In this document: in pieces, positions 32,304 to 40,146 of the stretch | How positions within the stretch are numbered: position 1 is the first letter of the stretch | How the letters are laid out: each line of letters starts with the position of its first letter | Assembly: GCF_035982055.1 (NCBI RefSeq) | Contig: NZ_CP108427.1 | Location: 5,951,001-6,015,000 of the forward strand | Source: Streptomyces sp. NBC_01288 | Lineage (GTDB): Bacteria > Actinomycetota > Actinomycetes > Streptomycetales > Streptomycetaceae | DNA length: 64,000 nt | Direction: 5' to 3' | Translations under genes and position numbers: made by a program | The notes under the pieces: model-generated | What the model saw: the letters and a program-made list of their open reading frames with translations, nothing else | What the model was told of the DNA's origin: nothing | Databases searched by the model: none

Positions 32304-33206
32304 ATGACTCAGTCGCACCCCAGGATCAGCAAGGCTGTCATCCCCGCAGCCGGTCTCGGCACCAGGTTCCTGCCGGCCACGAAGGCAACTCCCAAGGAGA
32401 TGCTGCCGGTCGTGGACAAGCCCGCGATCCAGTACGTGGTCGAAGAGGCCGCGTCGGCTGGGCTCGACGACGTCCTCATGATCACCGGACGCAACAAGCG
32501 ACCCCTTGAGGACCACTTCGACCGCAACTACGAGCTCGAATCCGCCCTCCAGAAGAAGGGCGACGCGAGCCGGCTGGCCAAGGTCCAGGAGTCCAGCGAC
32601 CTCGCGACCATGCACTACGTCCGCCAGGGCGACCCCAAGGGCCTCGGCCACGCCGTCCTGTGCGCAGCCCCGCACGTCGGCCACGAGCCCTTCGCCGTCC
32701 TCCTCGGGGATGACCTCATCGACCCCCGCGACCCCCTCCTCGCGCGCATGGTCGAGGTCCAGGAGCAGCACGGCGGCAGCGTCGTCGCCCTCATGGAGGT
32801 CGCACCCGAGCAGATCCACCTCTACGGATGCGCGGCCGTCGAGGCCACCGCGGACGACGACGTCGTCAAGGTGACCGGCCTGGTCGAGAAGCCGGACGCG
32901 GCCGACGCCCCGTCGAACTACGCGATCATCGGCCGCTACGTCCTCGACCCCCACATCTTCGACATACTGCGCAAGACCGAGCCGGGCCGCGGCGGCGAGA
33001 TCCAACTCACCGACGCCCTCCAGCAGTTGGCAACGGACGAAAAGATCGGCGGCCCCGTGCACGGCGTCGTCTTCAAGGGCCGCCGCTATGACACCGGCGA
33101 CCGGGGCGACTATCTGCGTGCCATTGTCAGACTCGCGTGCGAACGTGAAGACCTGGGACCGGACTTCCGGGCCTGGCTTCGCAGTTACGTAGCCGAGGAG
33201 ATGTAG
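32304..33206 (+). CDS. galU: UTP-glucose-1-phosphate uridylyltransferase
   Basis: The 300-residue protein makes UDP-glucose from UTP and glucose-1-phosphate, the precursor for cell-wall glycans, trehalose and glycosylations. The N-terminal nucleotide-binding signature is 'AVIPAAGLGTRFLPATKATPKEMLPVVDKP'. Others are 'QGDPKGLGHAVLCAAPHVG' and 'PFAVLLGDDLID', with the metal-binding aspartate. It is the first gene of a forward cluster: glp starts 6 bp after its stop. GalU beside glp and moaC is a common actinobacterial arrangement. Confidence 0.96.
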   Translation: MTQSHPRISKAVIPAAGLGTRFLPATKATPKEMLPVVDKPAIQYVVEEAASAGLDDVLMITGRNKRPLEDHFDRNYELESALQKKGDASRLAKVQESSDLATMHYVRQGDPKGLGHAVLCAAPHVGHEPFAVLLGDDLIDPRDPLLARMVEVQEQHGGSVVALMEVAPEQIHLYGCAAVEATADDDVVKVTGLVEKPDAADAPSNYAIIGRYVLDPHIFDILRKTEPGRGGEIQLTDALQQLATDEKIGGPVHGVVFKGRRYDTGDRGDYLRAIVRLACEREDLGPDFRAWLRSYVAEEM

Positions 33207-33211
33207 CAACG

Positions 33212-34534
33212 TTGAGCACCGCCGCGACCCGCACCACAGGGCCCGACCACCTCTGGACGGTGGACGAGCACCTGGAGGACATCCTCGCGACCGTCCGCCC
33301 CCTGGAACCTATCGAGCTGCAACTGCTCGACGCCCAGGGCTGCGTCCTGGTCGAGGACATCACGGTGCCGGTCTCGCTCCCGCCCTTCGACAACAGCTCG
33401 ATGGACGGATACGCGGTGCGGGTCACGGACGTCGCGGGCGCCAGCGAGGAGTTCCCGGCCGTTCTGACGGTGATCGGCGACGTCGCGGCGGGCCAGGGCG
33501 AGCCGCTCCACGTGGGCCCGGGGGAGACCGCCCGCATCATGACCGGCGCCCCGCTCCCGCCCGGTGCCGAGGCCGTCGTCCCCGTGGAGTGGACCGACGG
33601 AGGCCTCGGCGGTGGCCCGGTCACCGGCATGCGGGCCCGCAGCCAGGCCCCCGAGGCGGCCACCGGGCACGTGCACGTGTACCGCTCGGCGGAGGCACGC
33701 GCGCACGTACGCGCGAAGGGCAGCGACGTGAAGGTGGGCGACCGCGCCCTGGACGCCGGCACCGTCCTCGGCCCGCCGCAGATCGCCCTGCTCGCCGCGA
33801 TCGGCCGCGGCACGGTCCGCGTACGCCCCCGCCCGCGCGTGGTCGTCATGTCCACCGGCAGCGAACTCGTCCAGCCCGACGAGCAGTTGGGCGACGGCCA
33901 GATCTACGACTCGAACAGCTTCGCCCTCACCGCCGCAGCCCGCGACGCCGGAGCCATCGCCTACCGGGTCGGTGCCGTCGCCGACGACGCCGAGACCCTC
34001 CGCGACACCATCGAGGACCAGCTCGTCCGCGCCGACCTCCTGGTCACCACCGGCGGCGTGAGCGTCGGGGCGTACGACGTCGTCAAGGAAGCCCTGTCCT
34101 CCGTAGGCGACGAGGACGAGGAGGGCGCCGGGATCGACTTCCGCAAGCTCGCCATGCAGCCCGGCAAACCCCAGGGCTTCGGCTCCATCGGCCCCGACCA
34201 CATCCCGCTGCTGGCCCTCCCCGGCAACCCGGTGTCGTCGTACGTCTCCTTCGAGCTGTTCGTCCGGCCCGCGATCCGCGCCCTGATGGGCCTGGACGAC
34301 GTCCACCGTCCCAGGACCCGGGCCACCCTCACCACGGACAAGGCGCTGACCTCCCCGAAGGGCCGCAGACAGTTCCTGCGCGGGACGTACGCCGACGGCG
34401 CGGTCACCCCCGTAGGGGGCGCCGGATCGCACCTGGTCGCGGCCCTCGCGCTCGCCGACGCGCTGATCGTCGTCCCCGAGGACGTCGAGTCCGTGGAACC
34501 CGGCACCGAGGTCGAAGTGGTCCTGCTCGGCTGA
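33212..34534 (+). CDS. glp: MoeA/gephyrin-like molybdotransferase Glp
   Basis: The 440-residue protein has the full MoeA fold: 'DHLWTVDEHLEDILATVRPLEPIELQLLDAQG' (domain 1), 'PPFDNSSMDGYAVR', 'IMTGAPLPPGAEAVVPVEW', the MPT-binding core 'VVMSTGSELVQPDEQLGDGQIYDSN' and 'TTGGVSVGAYD', and 'ALPGNPVSSYVSFELFVRP'. MoeA inserts molybdate into molybdopterin. In actinobacteria this copy, next to sepX/glpR, has been recruited to the divisome (Glp with its receptor GlpR in Corynebacterium). Both roles are possible here. It starts at TTG 33212, 6 bp after galU, with GAGGAG a rather long 11 nt upstream. Confidence 0.92.
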   Translation: MSTAATRTTGPDHLWTVDEHLEDILATVRPLEPIELQLLDAQGCVLVEDITVPVSLPPFDNSSMDGYAVRVTDVAGASEEFPAVLTVIGDVAAGQGEPLHVGPGETARIMTGAPLPPGAEAVVPVEWTDGGLGGGPVTGMRARSQAPEAATGHVHVYRSAEARAHVRAKGSDVKVGDRALDAGTVLGPPQIALLAAIGRGTVRVRPRPRVVVMSTGSELVQPDEQLGDGQIYDSNSFALTAAARDAGAIAYRVGAVADDAETLRDTIEDQLVRADLLVTTGGVSVGAYDVVKEALSSVGDEDEEGAGIDFRKLAMQPGKPQGFGSIGPDHIPLLALPGNPVSSYVSFELFVRPAIRALMGLDDVHRPRTRATLTTDKALTSPKGRRQFLRGTYADGAVTPVGGAGSHLVAALALADALIVVPEDVESVEPGTEVEVVLLG

Positions 34535-34596
34535 GTACTCCTGGTTGGCGGTACCGTGTCGCGCACAACACGCCCGGACCGGGAGCGCCACACAGC

Positions 34597-35109
34597 ATGA
34601 CTGAGCCATTCCGGGGGGAAACCCCTGGACCCCCTGCGCACGACCGACTGACGCACATCGACGACGCGGGCGCCGCCCGGATGGTCGACGTGTCCGGGAA
34701 GGACGTGACCGCGCGCACCGCCACCGCCAGCGGACGCGTCCTCGTCTCGCCCCGCGTGGTCGAACTGCTCCGCGGCGAGGGCGTCCCCAAGGGCGACGCC
34801 CTGGCCACCGCGCGCATCGCCGGGATCATGGGCGCCAAACGCACCCCGGACCTCATCCCGCTCTGCCACCCGTTGTCGGTGTCGGGTGTGAAACTGGATC
34901 TGTCGGTCGCGGACGACGCCGTACGGATCCGGGCCACCGTGAGGACGACGGACCGCACGGGCGTCGAGATGGAGGCCCTCACCGCGGTCGCCGTCGCCGC
35001 ACTCACCGTGATCGACATGGTCAAGGCGGTCGACAAGGGAGCGGTCATCACGGACGTACGCGTGGAGGAGAAGACGGGCGGCAAGTCGGGCGACTGGAGC
35101 CGGACATGA
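34597..35109 (+). CDS. moaC: Cyclic pyranopterin monophosphate synthase MoaC
   Basis: The 170-residue protein acts with MoaA in the first step of molybdopterin synthesis, making cPMP from the GTP-derived intermediate. Signatures: 'LTHIDDAGAARMVDVSGKDVTARTATA', 'AGIMGAKRTPDLIPLCHPLSVSGVKL' (active-site LCHPL) and 'TGVEMEALTAVAVAALTVIDMVKAVDK'. Its stop overlaps the mogA start (ATGA), so the two are co-translated. It follows glp by 62 bp. There is no moaA in the window. Confidence 0.96.
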   Translation: MTEPFRGETPGPPAHDRLTHIDDAGAARMVDVSGKDVTARTATASGRVLVSPRVVELLRGEGVPKGDALATARIAGIMGAKRTPDLIPLCHPLSVSGVKLDLSVADDAVRIRATVRTTDRTGVEMEALTAVAVAALTVIDMVKAVDKGAVITDVRVEEKTGGKSGDWSRT

Positions 35110-35636
35110 CACCCGACAGCACCCTGCCCGCGCAGTACCGCGCCCTGGTGGTCACCGCCTCCAACAGGGCTGCCTCCGGGGTCTACGAGGACAAGGGCGG
35201 CCCCTTGATCGCCGACGGCCTCAAGGACTTCGGCTTCGCGGTCGAGGGCCCGCAGGTGGTCCCCGACGGCGACCCGGTAGAGGCCGCGCTGCGGGCCGCC
35301 GTAGAGGCCGGTTACGACGCCGTCGTCACCACCGGCGGCACCGGCGTCTCGCCCACCGACCGCACCCCCGAGGCGACCCGCGCGGTCATCGACTACGAGG
35401 TGCCGGGCATCGCCGAGGCCATCCGGGCGTACGGACGGGAGAAGGTGCCGACTTCGGCGCTCTCCCGGGGCCTGGCCGGAGTCGCCCGGGGCACACTGAT
35501 CGTCAACCTGCCGGGGTCCACCGGCGGGGTGAGGGACGGCCTCGCCGTCCTGGAGCCCCTGCTGGCGCACGCCGTCGACCAGATCCGAGGCGGCGATCAC
35601 ACCAGACCCGCCGACACCAGTGGGGGTGCGAGCTGA
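35106..35636 (+). CDS. mogA: MogA/MoaB family molybdenum cofactor protein
   Basis: The 176-residue protein is of the MPT-adenylylation type. It carries the family core 'YRALVVTASNRAASGVYEDKGGPLIADGL', 'DAVVTTGGTGVSPTDRTPEATRAVIDYEVPGIAEAIRAYG' and 'TLIVNLPGSTGGVRDGLAVL'. TGGTG and LPG are the molybdopterin-binding signatures. It overlaps moaC by 4 bp. The GNAT gene follows at once: a CTG at 35633 overlaps this stop codon and a GTG lies at 35657. Gene naming between mogA and moaB is uncertain. Confidence 0.94.
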   Translation: MTPDSTLPAQYRALVVTASNRAASGVYEDKGGPLIADGLKDFGFAVEGPQVVPDGDPVEAALRAAVEAGYDAVVTTGGTGVSPTDRTPEATRAVIDYEVPGIAEAIRAYGREKVPTSALSRGLAGVARGTLIVNLPGSTGGVRDGLAVLEPLLAHAVDQIRGGDHTRPADTSGGAS

Positions 35637-35656
35637 ACAGCCCATCCTGGCCCGCC

Positions 35657-36271
35657 GTGCTGGTGGACGGCGACATCGTCCTGAGGCCGATAAAACTGCG
35701 TGACCAGCGCGTCTGGCGCGATGTCAACCGGCGCAACCGGGACTGGCTGCGCCCCTGGGAGGCGACGATTCCGCCGCCCACCCCCAGCGGGCCGATCGCG
35801 CACCGGCCGACGTACCGGCAGATGGTCCGGCATCTCCGCTCCGAGGCGAACTCGGGCCGGATGCTGCCGTTCGTCATCGAGTACCAGGGGCGCCTGGTCG
35901 GTCAGTTGACGGTCGCCGGGATCACCTGGGGTTCGATGTGCTCGGGTCACATCGGCTACTGGGTGGACGAATCGGTGGCCGGGCGCGGAGTGATGCCGAC
36001 ATCCGTGGCACTCGTCGTGGACCACTGTTTCCGTGCCGTGGGACTGCACCGCATCGAGGTCTGCATTCGCCCGGAGAACGGCCCCAGCCGCCGGGTCGTC
36101 GAGAAACTCGGATTCCGTGAGGAGGGGCTCAGGCCCCGTTATCTCCACATCGACGGTGCCTGGCGCGACCACCTCGTCTTCGCGCTCACCGCGGAAGAGG
36201 TGCCCGAGGGGTTGCTGGCCCGCTGGCAGCGGGCACGCTCCCGGAGCACCCCGCACGACAATCCCGCATAG
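35657..36271 (+). CDS. GNAT acetyltransferase, RimJ/RimL-like
   Basis: The protein has at least 204 residues. The RimJ/L pattern is clear: 'GDIVLRPIKLRDQRVWRDVNRRNRDWLRPWE' at the N terminus and the acetyl-CoA motif 'DESVAGRGVMPTSVALVVDHCF', then 'RIEVCIRPENGPSRRVVEKLGFREEG'. The usual target is a protein alpha-amino group. The GTG at 35657 is the conservative start. A CTG at 35633, overlapping the mogA stop and preceded by GGGGG, would add 8 residues (NSPSWPAV) that look like the family N terminus. It is the last gene of the galU-glp-moaC-mogA unit. Confidence 0.92.
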   Translation: MLVDGDIVLRPIKLRDQRVWRDVNRRNRDWLRPWEATIPPPTPSGPIAHRPTYRQMVRHLRSEANSGRMLPFVIEYQGRLVGQLTVAGITWGSMCSGHIGYWVDESVAGRGVMPTSVALVVDHCFRAVGLHRIEVCIRPENGPSRRVVEKLGFREEGLRPRYLHIDGAWRDHLVFALTAEEVPEGLLARWQRARSRSTPHDNPA

Positions 36272-36478
36272 CGGCAAGCCCGTTGGACTCGAAGCCCAGA
36301 AATGGAATAAGTGTTCGAAAGTGATCGGCGGATGACCGTCTTGAGGCAATGAATTCGCCAACTCCGCGGCCTGTTGATCGCATCGGTCACAAAAAAAGCT
36401 CGAAATATCAGCCAGATCGTGCGACACACCGGCTCAATTGGCAGATGGCCTCACGCAAACCCCTCTACCGTGTGAGGC

Positions 36479-37828
36479 GTGAGCAGCAGCGGCCTCATCT
36501 ACGCAGTCATTGTCGGGGCCTGGGCCGCCTACTTGGTGCCGATGTGGCTCCGTAGGCAGGACGAGCTGAACGAGGCCCGTCCGACGGAACGCTTCAGCAC
36601 CGCCATCCGGCTGCTGTCCGGACGGGCGGGGATGGAGCGCCGGTACGCCAAGGACCTGCGGGCGCGCTCCACCGACGAGGAGGAGCCCAGCGCCGTCGCG
36701 CCGGACGCCGTCACCGACTCGGTGGACGTCCGGGCCTTCGCCATGCCCCCGGCCCGTCCCCAGGTGCACGCGCCCGTCCGGCAGCAGAGCCAGGAGCGGC
36801 CGGAAGCGGCGCGAGGACCGGAGCGCGGGGCGGTCCGTGAATCGGAGCGCGCGGCGGCACGGGAGGCAGCGCGCGAACCCGAGCGTGAGCCGGTCCGCGA
36901 ACCGGCGCGTGAGCAGGCGTCCAAGTCGGCACCCCGCCAAGCCTCCGTGCCGGCCCAGGCGCCCAAGTCCGCACCCGCACCTGCCTCCGCGCCTGAGCGC
37001 AAGCGTGTCCCGGTCGCGCGGCGCAGCCCCGCCGGGGAGGCCGCGGCAGCGCGCGCCCGGCGTGTGAAGGTGCTCGCGCGCCGCAGGCGTACCACCGTGA
37101 TGCTCTTCCTCGCCTTCACGCTCGGCGCGATCGTCGCGGCGGTCGGCGGGCTCGCCCTGCTCTGGGCGCCCGGCGTACCGGCGATCCTGCTCAGCGGGTA
37201 CATCGCCTACTTGCGCACCCGGGAACGCCGTCGCTTCGCCTACCAGATGGACCGGCGCCGGGCCGAGGTCGCCGCGCAGCGACTGAGGGAACGTCAGTCG
37301 CGCAGGCGCGCGTCCGTGGACGCCGGGATCGACGACGCCGAGGAGGGCCCGGAACCGGCGACGGACCCCGGGCTGTCCGCGCTCGCCGCCGACCGTCGCG
37401 CCCTCGTCGAGCAGACCGACCACGCCGAGTGGGTCGACCAGCAGCGCGAGCGGCAGCGCCGGCCCGGCCAGGGCGACAGCTGGGACCCGGTACCGGTACC
37501 GCTGCCGACGTACGTCACCGCGCCGGTCGCGCCGCGCGCCACGTCCGACGTGGACCTCGGGGCGCCGGACGCGTGGAGTTCGGCCCGCTCCAGCTCCGTA
37601 GCGCCGGAGCAGGAGGCGCAGTCCGCCGCGCGGGACGATCGCGATGCCCGCGACACCGGGGATGCTCTGGACGAGGACGCGGAGGACCTGTCGGAGGACA
37701 AAGGGACGCCGGACGGCCGCACCGACGCCCGCCGCGCAGCGTCCGCCCGCCGGGCCCGAGAGCGGGGCCGTACCCCCCTGTTCGACCAGTACGAGGACGG
37801 CGAACGACCCCGCGCGGCCAACGAGTGA
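36479..37828 (+). CDS. sepX: Divisome membrane protein SepX / Glp receptor GlpR
   Basis: The 449-residue protein has an N-terminal membrane span ('LIYAVIVGAWAAYLVPMWLRR'), then a long Glu/Arg/Ala/Pro-rich disordered region (about 60-195), two close spans at about 204-246 ('TVMLFLAFTLGAIVAAVGGLALLWAPGVPAILLSGYIAYL'), and a charged C-terminal domain. This matches actinobacterial SepX/GlpR, a membrane protein that supports FtsZ ring stability and, in Corynebacterium, binds Glp. Its place just downstream of glp supports this. It starts at GTG 36479 without a good Shine-Dalgarno. A 207-bp gap precedes it with no visible gene. Confidence 0.82.
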   Translation: MSSSGLIYAVIVGAWAAYLVPMWLRRQDELNEARPTERFSTAIRLLSGRAGMERRYAKDLRARSTDEEEPSAVAPDAVTDSVDVRAFAMPPARPQVHAPVRQQSQERPEAARGPERGAVRESERAAAREAAREPEREPVREPAREQASKSAPRQASVPAQAPKSAPAPASAPERKRVPVARRSPAGEAAAARARRVKVLARRRRTTVMLFLAFTLGAIVAAVGGLALLWAPGVPAILLSGYIAYLRTRERRRFAYQMDRRRAEVAAQRLRERQSRRRASVDAGIDDAEEGPEPATDPGLSALAADRRALVEQTDHAEWVDQQRERQRRPGQGDSWDPVPVPLPTYVTAPVAPRATSDVDLGAPDAWSSARSSSVAPEQEAQSAARDDRDARDTGDALDEDAEDLSEDKGTPDGRTDARRAASARRARERGRTPLFDQYEDGERPRAANE

Positions 37829-37889
37829 CCAGGCAAGGAACGGATTTCCAAGCACCCTGACGGGGATGCTAGAGTTTCACTCGTTGCAA

Positions 37890-37963
37890 GGGCCTGTGGC
37901 GCAGTCTGGTAGCGCACCTCGTTCGCATCGAGGGGGTCTGGGGTTCAAATCCCCACAGGTCCA
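37890..37963 (+). tRNA. tRNA-Ala (anticodon CGC)
   Basis: A full cloverleaf is visible. Acceptor GGGCCTG (37890-37896) pairs with CAGGTCC (37956-37962), including the G3-U70 wobble that marks alanine tRNAs. D arm GCGC/GCGC, anticodon stem CCTCG/CGAGG with loop TTCGCAT (anticodon CGC), T arm TGGGG-TTCAAAT-CCCCA, and discriminator A at 37963. CCA is not encoded. A hairpin follows at 37973-38008. The 3' end borders an integrase relic, so it has served as an attachment site. Confidence 0.96.
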
Positions 37964-38343
37964 CCGCAGCTCAGAGCCTCAGCCGGAGTGATCCGGCTGG
38001 GGCTCTTTGGCGTCGTACAGCAGCGAAGTACAGTAACTACTCTGGATCTTGCTTCCCAAGGTGCCTGCCCGGCTTGCGAAGCGCCCGCCGTGTCGACTCC
38101 GAGGGCACGTGCGAGCGCGGCCAGGAGCGAGCCGCACGTGTGCCGGGTGTCGTGCAGCCGGATACGGCGGATACCCGCCCTGGACGAGCGATCGGTGAAC
38201 CGCCGGTTGGCAAACGCCAGGCCGAAAGGCTCGTGCGGGCCCTCGCCGGATACCTTGTCGGGGCTCACCGAGTCGGGACTAGCGGTGATCGTGAAGCGGC
38301 GCGCAGTGGGCAGGGCGACTCCGGAGCGGGGGCGACAGACCAT
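37945..38343 (-). pseudogene. Decayed tyrosine-recombinase (integrase) relic at tRNA-Ala
   Basis: A minus-strand frame running into the tRNA 3' end contains 'RRFTDRSSRAGIRRIRLHDTRHTCGSLLAAL', the HxxR box of tyrosine recombinases, near 38120-38210. The sequence diverges after this point: the segment that should bear the second conserved His/Arg and the catalytic Tyr is missing, and the N-terminal domains are absent. Total length is only ~132 codons against 370-450 for intact actinobacterial integrases. The orientation and position, abutting the tRNA, are those of an element once integrated here. No other element genes remain apart from possible neighbours to the right. Confidence 0.72.
37973..38008. 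terminator. Terminator after tRNA-Ala
   Basis: AGAGCCTCAGCCGG (37973-37986) pairs with CCGGCTGGGGCTCT (37993-38006) over 14 bp with one G-T pair, loop AGTGAT, then TT. It terminates the tRNA transcript and also overlaps the 3' end of the integrase relic. Confidence 0.75.
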
Positions 38344-38455
38344 GATCGGTCACACCACGACGGGGACACCACCTGAACGAGTGCGGCCGAAGCCCGAAGG
38401 GATGACTCCGACCGGGCCGGTACCCATGCCTGTAAGAGCACCCACCTGCAGCTAT

Positions 38456-39001
38456 TTACATGTCAGAGTCGAGCTGGTTGCCGAGGATGCGCTCCCACAG
38501 CAGCCCGTCCCGCCAGTGTCCGTCGAGGAAGATCGAGGAGTGCGCGACGCCGTACGGGCTGAACCCGTTGCGGCGAAGTACCCGCTGCGACGGCAGATTC
38601 TCCAGATTGGTGGACGCCTCGGCGCGGTGCAGCCCGAGTTCGTCCGTCATCACCCGGAGTGCGAGCTCGACGGCGCGCCCCGCGTGCCCCTGGTTCTGTG
38701 CGACACTGCCGATCCAGTATCCGACGGAGGCACGGCGTAGGTGGACCTGGGGCAGGATGCCTCCGACGGTGACCTGCCCGATCACCTGGTCGTCGGCGAG
38801 CACCACGCCCGGTCAAACCGTGCCCGCTCGGTATCCGGCCAGCAGCTTGCCGATCCGTTCCGCCTGGCCCTCCGGCGTGAAGAACTCGGCCGGTGGAGTC
38901 GGTTCCCACCGCCGAAAAGCCTCGACGTCCCGCACCCGATGCGCGGCGATCGGGGAGGCGTCGGTGGGCTCGATCAGACGGATCCTGGTGCTGCTGTGCA
39001 T
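38456..39001 (-). pseudogene. GNAT acetyltransferase gene with one in-frame stop codon
   Basis: Read on the minus strand from ATG 39001, a RimJ/RimL-type protein begins 'RIRLIEPTDASPIAAHRVRDVEAFRRWEPTPP'. After 62 codons a TGA (complement of 38813-38815) interrupts 'LLAGYRAGTV * PGVVLADDQVIGQVTVGGI', and the same frame continues to the normal end with 'GYWIGSVAQNQGHAGRAVELALRVM' and 'TNLENLPSQRVLRRNGFSPYG'. There is no frameshift. The position would normally hold a Trp-type residue, so TGG to TGA is the likely mutation. Either a recent pseudogene or a base error. Confidence 0.8.
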
Positions 39002-39021
39002 GTGCTGGTCCTCGTCGCGGT

Positions 39022-40146
39022 ATGTCAGATGAGGCGGTGGCCAGCCTATGCAACGGTCCTTGTGCCGCCGCGCCCTACGCCCGCCGGAGGATCGAGTCGA
39101 TCGCGGAGCTGGTGTTCTCGCCGAACAAGTCCTTCTCCGGCACCGTGCTCCTGCTGTACCGCGATCGACCGGTGCTGGCGCGGTCGTACGGAATGGCCGA
39201 CAGGCAAGGGGCGGTCCCCAACCGGGCCGACACCGTCTCCTGCCTCGGTTCGATCACCAAGGTCTTCACCGCTGTCGCCGTTGCCCAACTCGTCCAGCGG
39301 GGCGGGATCGCGTACACCGCGACGCTCGGCACGTACCTCGACGGCTTCCCGGCGGACATCGCGGGCAGCGTGACGGTCCACCACCTGCTCACCCACACCT
39401 CCGGCATGGGCGACTACATGCAGCGCCCGGGGTTCTTCGGCGAGGCGTTCACCTGGACCAGCTCCGAGCAAGTCATGGACGGGACAATGGAGTTCATCCG
39501 GAGAGCCCCGCTGGACTTCGTCCCGGGCACCAAGGGGCAGTACAGCAACTCGGGTTACCACGTCCTGGGCGCCATCGTCGCGAAGGTTTCCGGCCGGTCC
39601 TACTACGACTACGTCCGCGACCACGTCTTCCGCCCGGCCGGCATGACCGCCTCCGACTTCTACACCAAGCCGCAGTGGCGGGACGACCCACGCATCGCGC
39701 ACCCGTACACCGCGCAGAACCAGCCCGCCGGGCAGCGCGTCGACGCCATCGACGGCTCTTTCTTCTACGTCGGCTCGCCCGCGGGGAACGCCTTCTCCAG
39801 CGCACCGGACCTGGTCCGCTTCAAGCGGGCCCTGTTGGGCCACGAGCTGCTCGACCCCGTCCACACCGAACTCACCCTCAGTCCCAAGGTGCCCAGGGCG
39901 CCGCTGCCTGCCGGGCTTGGCGTGCCCGCGCAGTTCCCCTTCGACTCGTACGCAACCACCACCGCGCTCATCAACGGCAATTGGGCCGTCGGCCACAGTG
40001 GCGCGGCGCCCGGCGTCGACACCGGCATCGACTGGTTCCCGGACCTGGACTGGACGGCGGTCACCCTCTCCAACTACGACCCGCCCGCCCCCGGTGCGGC
40101 CCCTGGCCTCGCGGCCACCGCCCGCGCCCTCATCACCGGTCAGTAG
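39022..40146 (+). CDS. Serine hydrolase, class C beta-lactamase / DD-peptidase fold
   Basis: The 374-residue protein has the three active-site elements of the family: SxxK as 'LGSITKVFTAVAV', YxN as 'GQYSNSGYHVLGAIVAKVSG', and HSG as 'AVGHSGAAPGVD'. 'HHLLTHTSGMGDYM' is also typical. The candidate start ATG 39022 has a weak Shine-Dalgarno and gives no signal peptide, although most relatives are exported. The N terminus may be truncated or the enzyme may be cytosolic. It diverges from the broken GNAT gene with 20 bp between starts, and its 3' end overlaps the histidine kinase gene by 14 bp. Confidence 0.85.
   Translation: MSDEAVASLCNGPCAAAPYARRRIESIAELVFSPNKSFSGTVLLLYRDRPVLARSYGMADRQGAVPNRADTVSCLGSITKVFTAVAVAQLVQRGGIAYTATLGTYLDGFPADIAGSVTVHHLLTHTSGMGDYMQRPGFFGEAFTWTSSEQVMDGTMEFIRRAPLDFVPGTKGQYSNSGYHVLGAIVAKVSGRSYYDYVRDHVFRPAGMTASDFYTKPQWRDDPRIAHPYTAQNQPAGQRVDAIDGSFFYVGSPAGNAFSSAPDLVRFKRALLGHELLDPVHTELTLSPKVPRAPLPAGLGVPAQFPFDSYATTTALINGNWAVGHSGAAPGVDTGIDWFPDLDWTAVTLSNYDPPAPGAAPGLAATARALITGQ

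Noticed and set aside
33212..34534. Calling the gene simply moeA for cofactor synthesis
   Set aside because: Fold is MoeA, but the position near sepX/glpR matches the divisome-linked Glp, so both roles are kept open.
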